From Bacteroides fluxus YIT 12057 (GTDB lineage Bacteria; Bacteroidota; Bacteroidia; Bacteroidales; Bacteroidaceae), in contig NZ_GL882630.1 of assembly GCF_000195635.1 (NCBI RefSeq), positions 1 through 64,000 on the forward strand: DNA of 64,000 nt, read 5' to 3'. The translations under genes were made by a program, and so were the position numbers. Positions 1 through 7,674 of this stretch are shown piece by piece. Within the stretch, counting starts at the first letter, position 1, and the number at the start of each line of letters is the position of its first letter. The notes below the pieces were generated by a model. It was not told where the DNA came from. It saw only the letters and a program-made list of their open reading frames with translations, and made no database searches.

Positions 1-9
1 TAATTTTAC

Positions 10-66
10 CCCCTCAGGTTTTTACGTTGACCCACTTTTGTAGGGTCAACGTAACAATCTGAGGGG
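10..66. repeat. Long imperfect hairpin at the Fic gene break
   Basis: Two nested inverted repeats are seen: an 8-bp outer arm (10-17 with 59-66) and a 12-bp inner arm (22-33 with 43-54, TTACGTTGACCC), around a 9-nt centre. The arms are perfect and separated by short unpaired stretches. The hairpin ends a few bases before the Fic reading frame and carries an in-frame TAA at 52-54. It could be a remnant of paired insertion-sequence ends, an inversion site, or a terminator of a gene outside the window; the sequence alone does not decide. Confidence 0.75.
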
Positions 67-75
67 TTTTTAGTT

Positions 76-336
76 ATGATTCATCCGTGGGTGGATGGTA
101 ACGGCAGAACGGCTCGGTTGCTGATGAACTACATCCAATTTTGCTATCACCTTTTCCCAGCCAAGATATTCAAAGAGGACAGGGAAGAATATATACTTTC
201 CCTGCGCCAGTGTCAGAAAGAAGAAACCAATCAGTCATTCTTGGACTTTATGGCTGGTCAGTTAAAGAAATCCCTCTCTCTGGAGATTAAGCGGTTCAAT
301 GCTTCGCAAAAGAAAGGATTTAGCTTTCTGTTTTAG
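76..336 (+). pseudogene. Fic-family protein, 3' fragment
   Basis: The 86-residue product begins essentially at the Fic active-site motif, read here as HPWVDGNGRTAR (family HPFxDGNGR). Fic proteins transfer AMP or related groups from nucleotides to target hydroxyls and often act as toxins or regulators. A complete Fic core has several helices before this motif, and they are absent. The frame upstream is open for only seven codons and then stops inside the hairpin at 10-66. The residues just before the ATG (FLV) still look like the helix that normally precedes the motif. I read it as a gene interrupted at this point, with its 5' part lost or lying beyond the window. An independent short protein starting at 76 is possible but would lack most of the fold. 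Confidence 0.7.
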
Positions 337-491
337 TCCTTATTTGGTATAACAGATTGCGGTTTTGCTTGTTTTTTGCTTGTACATCTTTTCTTTAGTT
401 GAGAAATCAAAGTGTCAATGTTTTTGTCACGTTCGGCAATCTCCTGATGCAGTTCCGCATTACTGTGTTCCAGCTCTTTCAGTTTACCGCT
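333..491 (-). pseudogene. C-terminal coiled-coil fragment of an unknown protein
   Basis: On the minus strand there is an open frame of about 52 codons ending in TAA at 333-335. It reads as a charged coiled coil (for example KELEHSNAELHQEIAERDK) followed by a lysine-rich tail. It has no start of its own, because an in-frame stop sits at 492-494, right where the GH27 gene ends. It looks like the C-terminus of a mobilization or transposition-type protein, but no family can be named from this piece. Its stop overlaps the Fic fragment stop, so two unrelated gene ends meet here, which supports a rearranged junction. Confidence 0.45.
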
Positions 492-2131
492 TTACTCTTT
501 TCAGTAGAAATATCCGGGGCAGTCTTTGGGTCTGTAACAGGCAAGAGCGTGAAACAGTCTATATTGGGGGCCCAGCAGTAGGAACTTCCCATGCGGAGAG
601 AATTGAAGCCCGGCTGTAGATTGATATAACATGTCAGGCTGGCGTGTTTCCCGGTTTCAGTTTCCAATTGATCGAAACATATTGTCTTGTCATTGTTCAT
701 GTTGATTTCTAATTGGCTGTAGGGCTTTCCGATATAATGTATGTTCATCATATATTTACCGCCTTTTTCACTATAGACCGACCAGAGGGCATGGTTCTCC
801 ATGCTTCCGCCGATATGGCTTATCCCCATTCCGCCTGAGGCTCCTTGTATAGGAGTATAAGCTGCTGTTTTGGGACTTTTGCCAAGGTCGTTGAAACAAG
901 GCAGATAGGCCCATTCGGCTTCATAACGTACCGGTTCGATACGCTGTTCTCCTTCGGCGCGCAAGATTAGTACGCTGCGCGGATTCAACGTGTATTCAAG
1001 GACGCCGTCCTTTAGGGGCTTGAGGTTTTTCCGTTGAACCAGGTCGCGCAACTTTACATTGCCGGCCAGTTCCAGCAACTGCATCGGAACAGAGAAACTG
1101 CATAGCGTGTCTGATGGATTATACAAGGCGACGGCACGCACTGCTCCCCGGCGCTTCTCGATATCCTTAACCAGTACATACCCTTCACCCTCATGTTGCA
1201 CAACGTATGCCTGTAATCCTAGCGGGTCCTGGTTCAATGCGATGAGCTCTTCATTTTTCAAGAGATTGAGCGATGCTTCGGAAATGGTTGTCAAGTCACA
1301 GCCGATAAGAAGGGGCGATGCCAGAATGCACCACATGCCGAAGTGTACTTCTTCCTCATTGGGAGCCAGTCCCCGGCCGATTTCCAGCATATCCATATCG
1401 TTATAGTGCCCCTCTCCGGCATAAGCCGAAAGATACAGGTTCTTGCCGATGATGTATTTCACCGATTTCCAGTTTGGAGCAATGTCGGGGCTGATGCGCC
1501 ATGAGCGTGCCAACTTCCGTGCCCACGTACCGGGAAAGGCCCAGCGGCAGATATTGATGGATACGTGCCCGGCGCCCACTTGGTCGATGGCTTGCCGGAT
1601 TTCGGTGTAACGTTTCTCCTCTTCCAGATTCAGCTCTTGCCCGGCACCACAGTAATCTATCTTGATGAAGTCGAAATTCCAGTCGTTGAAATAGAGGGTG
1701 GCGTCCTGACGCTCATGTCCGTACATGCCGGCACCTACGCCATTCATATCCTTGTCCCAGATAGAGCCGCAAGTGTTACTGCCGGCATCCGAGTAGATAC
1801 CGGCTTTCAGCCCCAGCGAATGAATATGGTCGGAAACGACCTTCATCCCACGGGGAAAACGGGTGGGGTGAGGTTGCATGATGCCTTTTTCATCTCGTCC
1901 GCCGAAGAAACCGTCATCCACGTTGATGTAACGGTATCCGGCATTTTTCAGTCCCTTTTCGATCATGGCATCGGCTTGCCTCATGATTAAAGTGTCATTG
2001 ATGTTTACGCGGTAGGTATTCCACGAACTCCAGCCCATTACGGGCGGTTCGAATACGCGGTTTGTGTTTTGGGCGCATGCGATGGAGCAAAGTCCTGCTA
2101 CCGCTATGCCCAGTAGGGTTTTTCTTATCAT
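479..2131 (-). CDS. GH27 alpha-galactosidase-family enzyme with C-terminal CBM35-like domain
   Basis: This 550-residue secreted enzyme is expected to remove terminal alpha-galactose, or beta-L-arabinopyranose as some GH27 members do. An N-terminal signal peptide (residues 1-20, ending IACA) is followed by a GH27 barrel. The nucleophile is D159 in FIKIDYCG and the acid/base is D216 in the SPDIAPNW stretch. Residues about 30-75 carry the typical MGWSSWNTY and NVDDGF substrate-pocket motifs. A beta-sandwich domain of about 120 residues follows (about 415-535, beginning RYEAEWAYL), resembling CBM35 sugar-binding modules. The last residues run into the rearranged junction near 480-490, so the native C-terminus may have been replaced. 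It is monocistronic and divergent from the acyltransferase; a link to PUL 1 is not shown. Confidence 0.85.
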   Translation of the reverse strand: MIRKTLLGIAVAGLCSIACAQNTNRVFEPPVMGWSSWNTYRVNINDTLIMRQADAMIEKGLKNAGYRYINVDDGFFGGRDEKGIMQPHPTRFPRGMKVVSDHIHSLGLKAGIYSDAGSNTCGSIWDKDMNGVGAGMYGHERQDATLYFNDWNFDFIKIDYCGAGQELNLEEEKRYTEIRQAIDQVGAGHVSINICRWAFPGTWARKLARSWRISPDIAPNWKSVKYIIGKNLYLSAYAGEGHYNDMDMLEIGRGLAPNEEEVHFGMWCILASPLLIGCDLTTISEASLNLLKNEELIALNQDPLGLQAYVVQHEGEGYVLVKDIEKRRGAVRAVALYNPSDTLCSFSVPMQLLELAGNVKLRDLVQRKNLKPLKDGVLEYTLNPRSVLILRAEGEQRIEPVRYEAEWAYLPCFNDLGKSPKTAAYTPIQGASGGMGISHIGGSMENHALWSVYSEKGGKYMMNIHYIGKPYSQLEINMNNDKTICFDQLETETGKHASLTCYINLQPGFNSLRMGSSYCWAPNIDCFTLLPVTDPKTAPDISTEKSKAVN

Positions 2132-2159
2132 GTTGAAACGTTTGTTGGAGGTTCTGTTG

Positions 2160-2167
2160 CAAATATA
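2160..2167 (-). promoter_or_regulatory. Promoter -7 box for the GH27 gene
   Basis: On the minus strand this reads TATATTTG, an exact match to the Bacteroides sigma-ABfr -7 consensus TAnnTTTG, 29 bases upstream of the GH27 start codon. No clear -33 TTTG is seen. Confidence 0.5.
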
Positions 2168-2325
2168 ATCAATGTTATTGTTTTCACGGATTTAATTTAC
2201 GAATAAAATAATTATCCGCCATATTATCCCTCCGTCCGGCTCTTCTACATTACGGCATATCAGTGCAACAGGGAGGCTGGATGCGTGTATAAGCCTGCCG
2301 GGAAGACTGTATAGGGGAGATGTGA

Positions 2326-2369
2326 TTAAAAGCCTTTCAATATCATATTAAAAGCCTTTTAATGCCATA
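2326..2369. repeat. Two tandem 22-bp direct repeats in a 376-bp intergenic region
   Basis: Units 2326-2347 and 2348-2369 abut and differ at three positions; each contains TTAAAAGCCTTT. They lie in the gap between the divergent GH27 and acyltransferase genes (2132-2507), about 135 bases upstream of the acyltransferase promoter. Apart from the two promoters and these repeats I see nothing else in the gap. Confidence 0.7.
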
Positions 2370-2502
2370 TCAGTATGGGAGTGAACCTGGCAGATACGAT
2401 GGACGAACAAGGATGAGCCATGCAGATAGCCGGCTAGGGAGATGAATGCGGATAATCATTCATATAAATAGCCTATTATTTTCCCACCTTGATAAATTTT
2501 CA

Positions 2503-2510
2503 TACTTTTG
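2503..2510 (+). promoter_or_regulatory. Promoter -7 box for the acyltransferase gene
   Basis: TACTTTTG matches TAnnTTTG exactly, with a T-rich near-match to the -33 TTTG about 20 bases upstream. The last three bases form a TTG that could be mistaken for a start codon, so the coding start is placed downstream at the ATG at 2559. Confidence 0.6.
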
Positions 2511-2558
2511 TCAACTTCTTATGAAGATTCAGAAACCTACATAATTAAAATTAATCTT

Positions 2559-3701
2559 ATGGATCACACACAACCCCCTAAAACTATTTTCGCAGACACG
2601 AAACCGCATTATGACCTTCTTGACGGACTGCGTGGCGTAGCCGCCCTGATGGTTATATGGTACCACGTATTCGAGGGATATGCTTTTGCCGGCGGTGGCA
2701 TTATTGAAACTTTCAATCACGGATACCTGGCTGTGGATTTTTTCTTCATCCTTTCCGGATTCGTTATCGGTTATGCCTATGACGACCGTTGGGGCAAGGG
2801 TTTTACCATGAAGGACTTCTTCAAGCGGCGTCTGATACGGCTTCATCCCATGGTGGTGCTGGGAGTAGTGTTGGGGGCTGTCACGTTCTGTATCCAAGGA
2901 TGCGTGCAGTGGGATGGAACACAGGTGCCCTTATTGATGGTGATGCTGTCATTGCTTTGTTCGATATTCTTTATACCTGCCATGCCGGGGGTAGGCTATG
3001 AGGTCCGCGGTAATGGGGAAATGTTCCCGTTGAACGGTCCTTGTTGGTCCTTGTTTTTCGAGTATATAGGTAATATCCTTTATGCTTTGTTCATCCGCCG
3101 CTTATCCAATAAGGCATTGGCGGTACTGACGGCGTTGTCGGGAACAGCCTTGGCGCTGTTTGCCATTTTTGATGTTTCCGGTTACGGCAATATGGGGGTA
3201 GGCTGGACGTTGGATGGAGTAAATTTTGTCGGCGGATTGTTGAGAATGCTTTTCCCTTTCTCTATGGGTATGCTCCTGTCGCGCAATTTCAAGCCTATTC
3301 CACTGAGGGGGGCATTCTGGATATGTTCCGTTTTATTGATTGCCTTGTTCTCGGTGCCTTATCTGGAAGGTGCTGAACCTGTTTGCACCAACGGTGTCTA
3401 TGAAGCATTCTGTGTACTTGTGGCTTTTCCCGTGATTCTTTGGATCGGTGCGTCGGGAACTGCTACCGACAAGAAGTCGGCCCGGATATGTAAGTTCCTG
3501 GGAGATATATCCTATCCGGTTTATGTGATACACTATCCGTTCATGTACTTATTCTATGCATGGCTGATCAAGAACCAGCTTTTCACGCTGGAGCAGACTT
3601 GGCAAGTTGCCTTATGTGTCTATGCATGGAATATATTGTTTGCTTACCTGTGCTTGAAATTGTATGACGAGCCGGTACGTAGATATTTGGCTAAACGTTG
3701 A
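2559..3701 (+). CDS. Acyltransferase 3 family integral membrane protein
   Basis: This 380-residue protein (from ATG 2559) belongs to the OafA/NolL-type acyltransferase 3 family, which moves acyl groups, commonly acetyl, onto cell-surface sugars. The opening YDLLDGLRGVAALMVIWYH carries the family's R/H signature near the first membrane helix. About ten hydrophobic segments follow, including a second conserved region FFFILSGFVIGY. The family's usual length is 340-400 residues, so it appears complete. A longer reading from a TTG at 2508 would start inside the promoter box and is rejected. The next gene starts 11 bases after the stop, so the two probably share a transcript. The acceptor sugar cannot be read from sequence. 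Confidence 0.85.
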   Translation: MDHTQPPKTIFADTKPHYDLLDGLRGVAALMVIWYHVFEGYAFAGGGIIETFNHGYLAVDFFFILSGFVIGYAYDDRWGKGFTMKDFFKRRLIRLHPMVVLGVVLGAVTFCIQGCVQWDGTQVPLLMVMLSLLCSIFFIPAMPGVGYEVRGNGEMFPLNGPCWSLFFEYIGNILYALFIRRLSNKALAVLTALSGTALALFAIFDVSGYGNMGVGWTLDGVNFVGGLLRMLFPFSMGMLLSRNFKPIPLRGAFWICSVLLIALFSVPYLEGAEPVCTNGVYEAFCVLVAFPVILWIGASGTATDKKSARICKFLGDISYPVYVIHYPFMYLFYAWLIKNQLFTLEQTWQVALCVYAWNILFAYLCLKLYDEPVRRYLAKR

Positions 3702-3712
3702 GACGAAATAAA

Positions 3713-4108
3713 ATGGAGATTATGAATAGCAAGGCCGGTTACCGGGTAAAGGAGTATAGCGGGCCGGTAAAAAGATATTGCCAGACATTGGATCTGAAGG
3801 AAGATCCGGAGTTGATAACAGAGTATATGAAGCGCCATAGCCAGGCAGAGGCTTGGCCTGAGATCATTGCGGGTATCCGGGAAGTGGGTATTCTTGAAAT
3901 GGAGATTTATATTCTGGAGAACCGCCTCTTCATGATAGTGGAGACACCACTTGATTTTGAGTGGGACACGGCGATGGAAAAACTGGCCGGATTGCCCAGG
4001 CAGGCAGAATGGGAAGATTATATGTCCATTTTTCAGGTTGCCAGTCCGGGAGCTACTTCGGCGGAAAAATGGCGGTTGATGGACCGGATGTTTTATTTAT
4101 ACGAGTAG
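3713..4108 (+). CDS. L-rhamnose/L-fucose mutarotase-like protein (DUF718 family)
   Basis: This protein of about 130 residues resembles RhaM (YiiL) mutarotases, small dimeric ferredoxin-like proteins that interconvert alpha and beta anomers of 6-deoxy sugars in the cytoplasm. The family pattern is visible: RYCQTLDLKEDPELITEYMK, then HSQAEAWPEI with the conserved His and Trp-Pro-Glu, then GILEMEIYILENRLFMIVET. ATG 3713 or ATG 3722 are both possible starts. The latter has GGAG at 3715-3718 just upstream. It lies 11 bases after the acyltransferase. Because the neighbouring PUL 1 carries a fucosidase, L-fucose is a reasonable substrate, but that is inference. Confidence 0.75.
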   Translation: MEIMNSKAGYRVKEYSGPVKRYCQTLDLKEDPELITEYMKRHSQAEAWPEIIAGIREVGILEMEIYILENRLFMIVETPLDFEWDTAMEKLAGLPRQAEWEDYMSIFQVASPGATSAEKWRLMDRMFYLYE

Positions 4109-4245
4109 CTTGTAACGGAGGAGGTGGTCAAATCCTGCCATGAATGCAGCAAGTACCGCAAGTACCACCACCGGCTTTTTCATTCCCTGTAAAGTTTAGG
4201 CTTATCTTGTCTGGAGAACATTTTATGGGCAAATAGCTTTTCTGT

Positions 4246-4277
4246 TACCCCTTTTCAGAGTGTACTGAGAGGGGGTA
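4246..4277. other. Hairpin in the 4109-4455 intergenic region
   Basis: TACCCCTTTTCAG (4246-4258) pairs with 4265-4277 with two mismatches around a 6-nt loop. It may end the mutarotase transcript, though no T-run follows directly on either strand, or it may be a regulator site for PUL 1. The rest of the gap holds the SusC promoter box and nothing else I can support. Confidence 0.4.
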
Positions 4278-4378
4278 GAAACAAATTATACCTTTTTTAG
4301 TAACATTTCGGAAACGTATTTTAACTTATCCATATCCTCTTCATAACAATTTCACGGTACTCTTTTTCTTCTCATTCA

Positions 4379-4386
4379 TACATTTG
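4379..4386 (+). promoter_or_regulatory. Promoter -7 box for the PUL 1 SusC operon
   Basis: TACATTTG matches TAnnTTTG exactly, about 70 bases before the SusC ATG. No -33 TTTG is present at the expected distance, which fits a promoter needing an activator such as the hybrid regulator encoded at 15119-19177. Confidence 0.55.
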
Positions 4387-4455
4387 CAGTGGATTTCTTT
4401 TGCATGAATAAAAGGCGCAATAAGATCTTTGATATTAACCATTAAACAATGTACA

Positions 4456-7400
4456 ATGAGAAAAGCATTTTTGGAAAAGTGCATAAATCAGCATTTATGC
4501 CGCATTGCATGGGTACTGTTACTTTTAGTACCCGCAATCAGTAGCCTTCAGGCTAATCCTTCTCAAAACAAGCCCATTACGGGAATTGTGACATCGGCTA
4601 CGGATAATGAACCGTTGATCGGTGTCAGTGTGCAGGTAAAAGAAACTGCTACCGGAGGTATTACCGATATGGACGGTAAGTTCTCTGTGGACGCTCAGCA
4701 GGGGCAGACGTTGATATTCTCTTATATCGGCTATCAGACCCAGGAAATTCAGGTGGGGGCTTCATCCGTTATCAATGTAGTATTGAAAGAGGATTCGGAA
4801 ATGTTGGACGAAGTGGTGGTTGTAGGTTACGGTGTTCAGAAAAAGAAGCTGGTAACGGGCGCTACCGTACAGGTGAAAGGTGATGATATCGCTAAACTGA
4901 ATACCAACAACCCGCTACAGGCTATGCAGGGGCAGACACCGGGTGTGAACATCACTTCTACTTCCGGTCAGCCGGGAGCTGACATGAAAGTGACTATCCG
5001 TGGTTTGGGTACTGTCGGTAATTCCGCTCCCTTGTATCTGATTGATGGTGTAGGCGGTGATATTTCTACTTTGAACCCGGCTGACATTGAAAGTATAGAT
5101 GTCTTGAAAGACGCTGCTTCGGCTGCCATCTATGGCGCGCAGGCTGCTAATGGTGTGGTGCTGATTACTACCAAATCGGGTAAGGAAGGCAAGGCGGTGG
5201 TTTCGCTGGACGCTTACTACGGCATCCAGAATGTAGCCCGTAAAGCTGATATGCTGAATGCACGGCAGTATATGACCATTATGGATGAGCAATCGTTGAA
5301 TAGTGGCAACGGTGTCTATGATTGGAGCAGTTTTAAATCTATTTATGACGCCGATGGCAATGTCTATGATACTGATTGGATTGACACCATGTTCAAGGAT
5401 AACGCCAAAACTCAAAGCTATACACTGGGCGTCACCGGTGGATCGGCTACTTCTACCTATGCGCTTTCTTTGGGATATATGCAGCAGGAAGGCATTGTGG
5501 GTGGTTCGGACGTATCCAATTATGAGCGTTACAACTTCCGTATCAACTCTGACCATCAAGTCATCAAGAACCTCTTGAAAGTGGGTGAGCAAGTAAGCTT
5601 TGTCTATAAGAAAAACAACGGCGTCAGTGTGGGCGACTTGTACGGCAATACTTTACGCGGTGCATTTGCCACATCTCCGTTGAGCCCTGTATATAGTGAC
5701 AATAATTTGTATGACAATCCTTACAATGATACCAGCAACAGCGACTGGTATAATGCCGACGGCAATCCTTACGGTTACATGATGACAAATACCAATAACG
5801 AGAATAAGGCTGCTACTTTCACCGGTAATGTATATGCAGAACTGACTCCGGTCAAGAACTTGAAAATCCGCACGGTGTTTGGCGCTACGTATGGCTCCAG
5901 TGAATACCGCAGCTATACTCCGCTTTATCAGTTTGATATCTATACGAAGAATACAGAAAACACCAAAGTCAACCAGAATATGAACCACGGTTTGACATTG
6001 GTATGGACCAATACTGCACAGTATGACTGGACTTTGGGGGATCATGCGTTCAATGCTTTGGTCGGTATGGAATCTAGCCGTTATGAGGGTACCTATGTAG
6101 GCGCGAGAAGCGGTGTGCTGAAAGAAGGTTTTGATGATTGGGACCATGCTTTTGTCAACAATGGTTCCGCTACCACTACCGAACAGGGACTGGGTGCCGA
6201 AGGAAAGCCGAACGATGAGACCAGGACTGTTTCCTACTTTGCCCGTTTGGGATGGAATTGGAAAGAGACATACATGATCAATGCTACTGTGCGTGCCGAC
6301 GGTTCTTCCAAATTTGCCAGCGGTCACCGCTTTGGCTATTTCCCTTCCGTATCGGCTGGTTGGACCCTTACGAACGAGGCATTTATGGAAAGTACCCGTG
6401 AGTGGCTCGACTTCCTGAAACTTCGTGTCAGCTGGGGACAAGTCGGTAACCAGAACATCGACAATTACCAGTACACGGCTCCCATCAAGAGTTCCACTAC
6501 CAATTATCTGTTTGGTACAGGCCTCGGTTCTGCCAATCATGTATGGGGCGCTTATCCCAGTCGTCTGGCCAATGAAAACGTGAAATGGGAAACTTCCGAA
6601 CAATACAATGTAGGTATTGATGCACGTTTCCTTGACAGCCGTCTGGGCATGAATGCGGATTTTTACGTGAAAAACACCAAGGACTGGTTGGTACAGGCTC
6701 CTATCCTTGCCACTGCAGGTACGGGGGCTCCTTACATCAACGGTGGTGACGTTAAGAATACAGGTGTTGAACTTGCTCTGACTTGGAACGACGGGATAGG
6801 AAAGGACTTCCATTACAATATCGGAGTGAACGGTACGTATAATAAGAATAAGGTTGGAAACATTCCTACCGAGGATGGCATTATCCATGGCAGTACGAAC
6901 CAACTGTATGACAACTCTCCCGAATTTTATCGTGCTTCCAACGGTCATGCCATCGGTTACTTCTGGGGCTATAAGACCGCCGGTATCTTTCAGAACCGGC
7001 AGGAAATAGAAGACTGGATTGCGGCAGGAAACGGTGTGTTGCAAAGTAATGTACAGCCAGGTGACGTGAAGTATGTTGATGTGGACCGTAATGGTGTGAT
7101 TGACGATAGTGATAAGGTGGATCTGGGTAACGGTATGCCGGACTTTACTTATGGTTTCAATTTAGGCTTTGACTATAAAGGTTTTGATTTTTCGTTGAAT
7201 GCCAACGGGTCTGTAGGCAACAAGATTGTGCAGAGTTACCGCAACCATACCAATAAAAAGGCCAATTATACTACAGCTATCCTTGACCGTTGGACGGGTG
7301 AAGGTACCAGTAACCGTATGCCGCGCGTGACCGATACCAATATCAACTGGCAGTTCTCCGATCTTTACATTCAAGACGGTGACTTCCTGCGTATCAGTGC

Positions 7401-7632
7401 CATTACATTGGGCTATGACTTTTCCCGGTTGTGGAAGAGCAAGGCCATTTCCCAGTGCCGTGCTTACATACAAGTGCAGAACGCATTTACTTTCACCAAA
7501 TATGATGGCATGGATCCCGAAATCGGTTACGGCCCTCAGGACAGCAACAGCAAGAGTTGGGTGACGGGTATCGACTATGGTTACTATCCTCGTCCGCGCA
7601 CCATACTTTTCGGCGTTAACCTTAAGTTTTAA
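4456..7632 (+). CDS. SusC-like TonB-dependent outer-membrane transporter (PUL 1)
   Basis: This 1058-residue protein imports oligosaccharides across the outer membrane using TonB energy. From ATG 4456 there is a signal peptide (VLLLLVPAISSLQA), then a carboxypeptidase-regulatory-like beta-sandwich (ITGIVTSATDNEPLIGVSVQ to about residue 105), a TonB box (DEVVVVGYGVQKK), a plug domain and a 22-strand barrel ending in aromatic FGVNLKF. A reading from TTG 4429 would add nine residues before the signal peptide and is less likely. SusD follows 42 bases downstream and a surface glycan-binding protein after that, the usual operon order. The enzymes around it suggest xyloglucan oligosaccharides as cargo. 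Confidence 0.95.
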   Translation: MRKAFLEKCINQHLCRIAWVLLLLVPAISSLQANPSQNKPITGIVTSATDNEPLIGVSVQVKETATGGITDMDGKFSVDAQQGQTLIFSYIGYQTQEIQVGASSVINVVLKEDSEMLDEVVVVGYGVQKKKLVTGATVQVKGDDIAKLNTNNPLQAMQGQTPGVNITSTSGQPGADMKVTIRGLGTVGNSAPLYLIDGVGGDISTLNPADIESIDVLKDAASAAIYGAQAANGVVLITTKSGKEGKAVVSLDAYYGIQNVARKADMLNARQYMTIMDEQSLNSGNGVYDWSSFKSIYDADGNVYDTDWIDTMFKDNAKTQSYTLGVTGGSATSTYALSLGYMQQEGIVGGSDVSNYERYNFRINSDHQVIKNLLKVGEQVSFVYKKNNGVSVGDLYGNTLRGAFATSPLSPVYSDNNLYDNPYNDTSNSDWYNADGNPYGYMMTNTNNENKAATFTGNVYAELTPVKNLKIRTVFGATYGSSEYRSYTPLYQFDIYTKNTENTKVNQNMNHGLTLVWTNTAQYDWTLGDHAFNALVGMESSRYEGTYVGARSGVLKEGFDDWDHAFVNNGSATTTEQGLGAEGKPNDETRTVSYFARLGWNWKETYMINATVRADGSSKFASGHRFGYFPSVSAGWTLTNEAFMESTREWLDFLKLRVSWGQVGNQNIDNYQYTAPIKSSTTNYLFGTGLGSANHVWGAYPSRLANENVKWETSEQYNVGIDARFLDSRLGMNADFYVKNTKDWLVQAPILATAGTGAPYINGGDVKNTGVELALTWNDGIGKDFHYNIGVNGTYNKNKVGNIPTEDGIIHGSTNQLYDNSPEFYRASNGHAIGYFWGYKTAGIFQNRQEIEDWIAAGNGVLQSNVQPGDVKYVDVDRNGVIDDSDKVDLGNGMPDFTYGFNLGFDYKGFDFSLNANGSVGNKIVQSYRNHTNKKANYTTAILDRWTGEGTSNRMPRVTDTNINWQFSDLYIQDGDFLRISAITLGYDFSRLWKSKAISQCRAYIQVQNAFTFTKYDGMDPEIGYGPQDSNSKSWVTGIDYGYYPRPRTILFGVNLKF

Positions 7633-7674
7633 TTGAACAGAGTACCAGTACTCATAAACTAAAAACAAGAAATC

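Noticed and set aside
365-619. Open frames on the plus strand across the Fic/GH27 junction
   Set aside because: They run antisense to the coiled-coil tail and the GH27 gene, and their products show no domain character.
2508-2558. Extended start of the acyltransferase from TTG
   Set aside because: The TTG is part of an exact promoter -7 box, and the family begins at the downstream ATG.
4097-4183. Minus-strand 28-codon frame, MKKPVVVLAVLAAFMAGFDH and on, resembling a small membrane protein
   Set aside because: It overlaps the mutarotase 3' end, has only a weak ribosome site and no promoter box; too short to support without conservation.
5653-7044. 463-codon open frame antisense to the PUL 1 SusC gene
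   Set aside because: Its frame is a by-product of the SusC codon pattern; the product is low in acidic residues, has no motif and no promoter or ribosome site.
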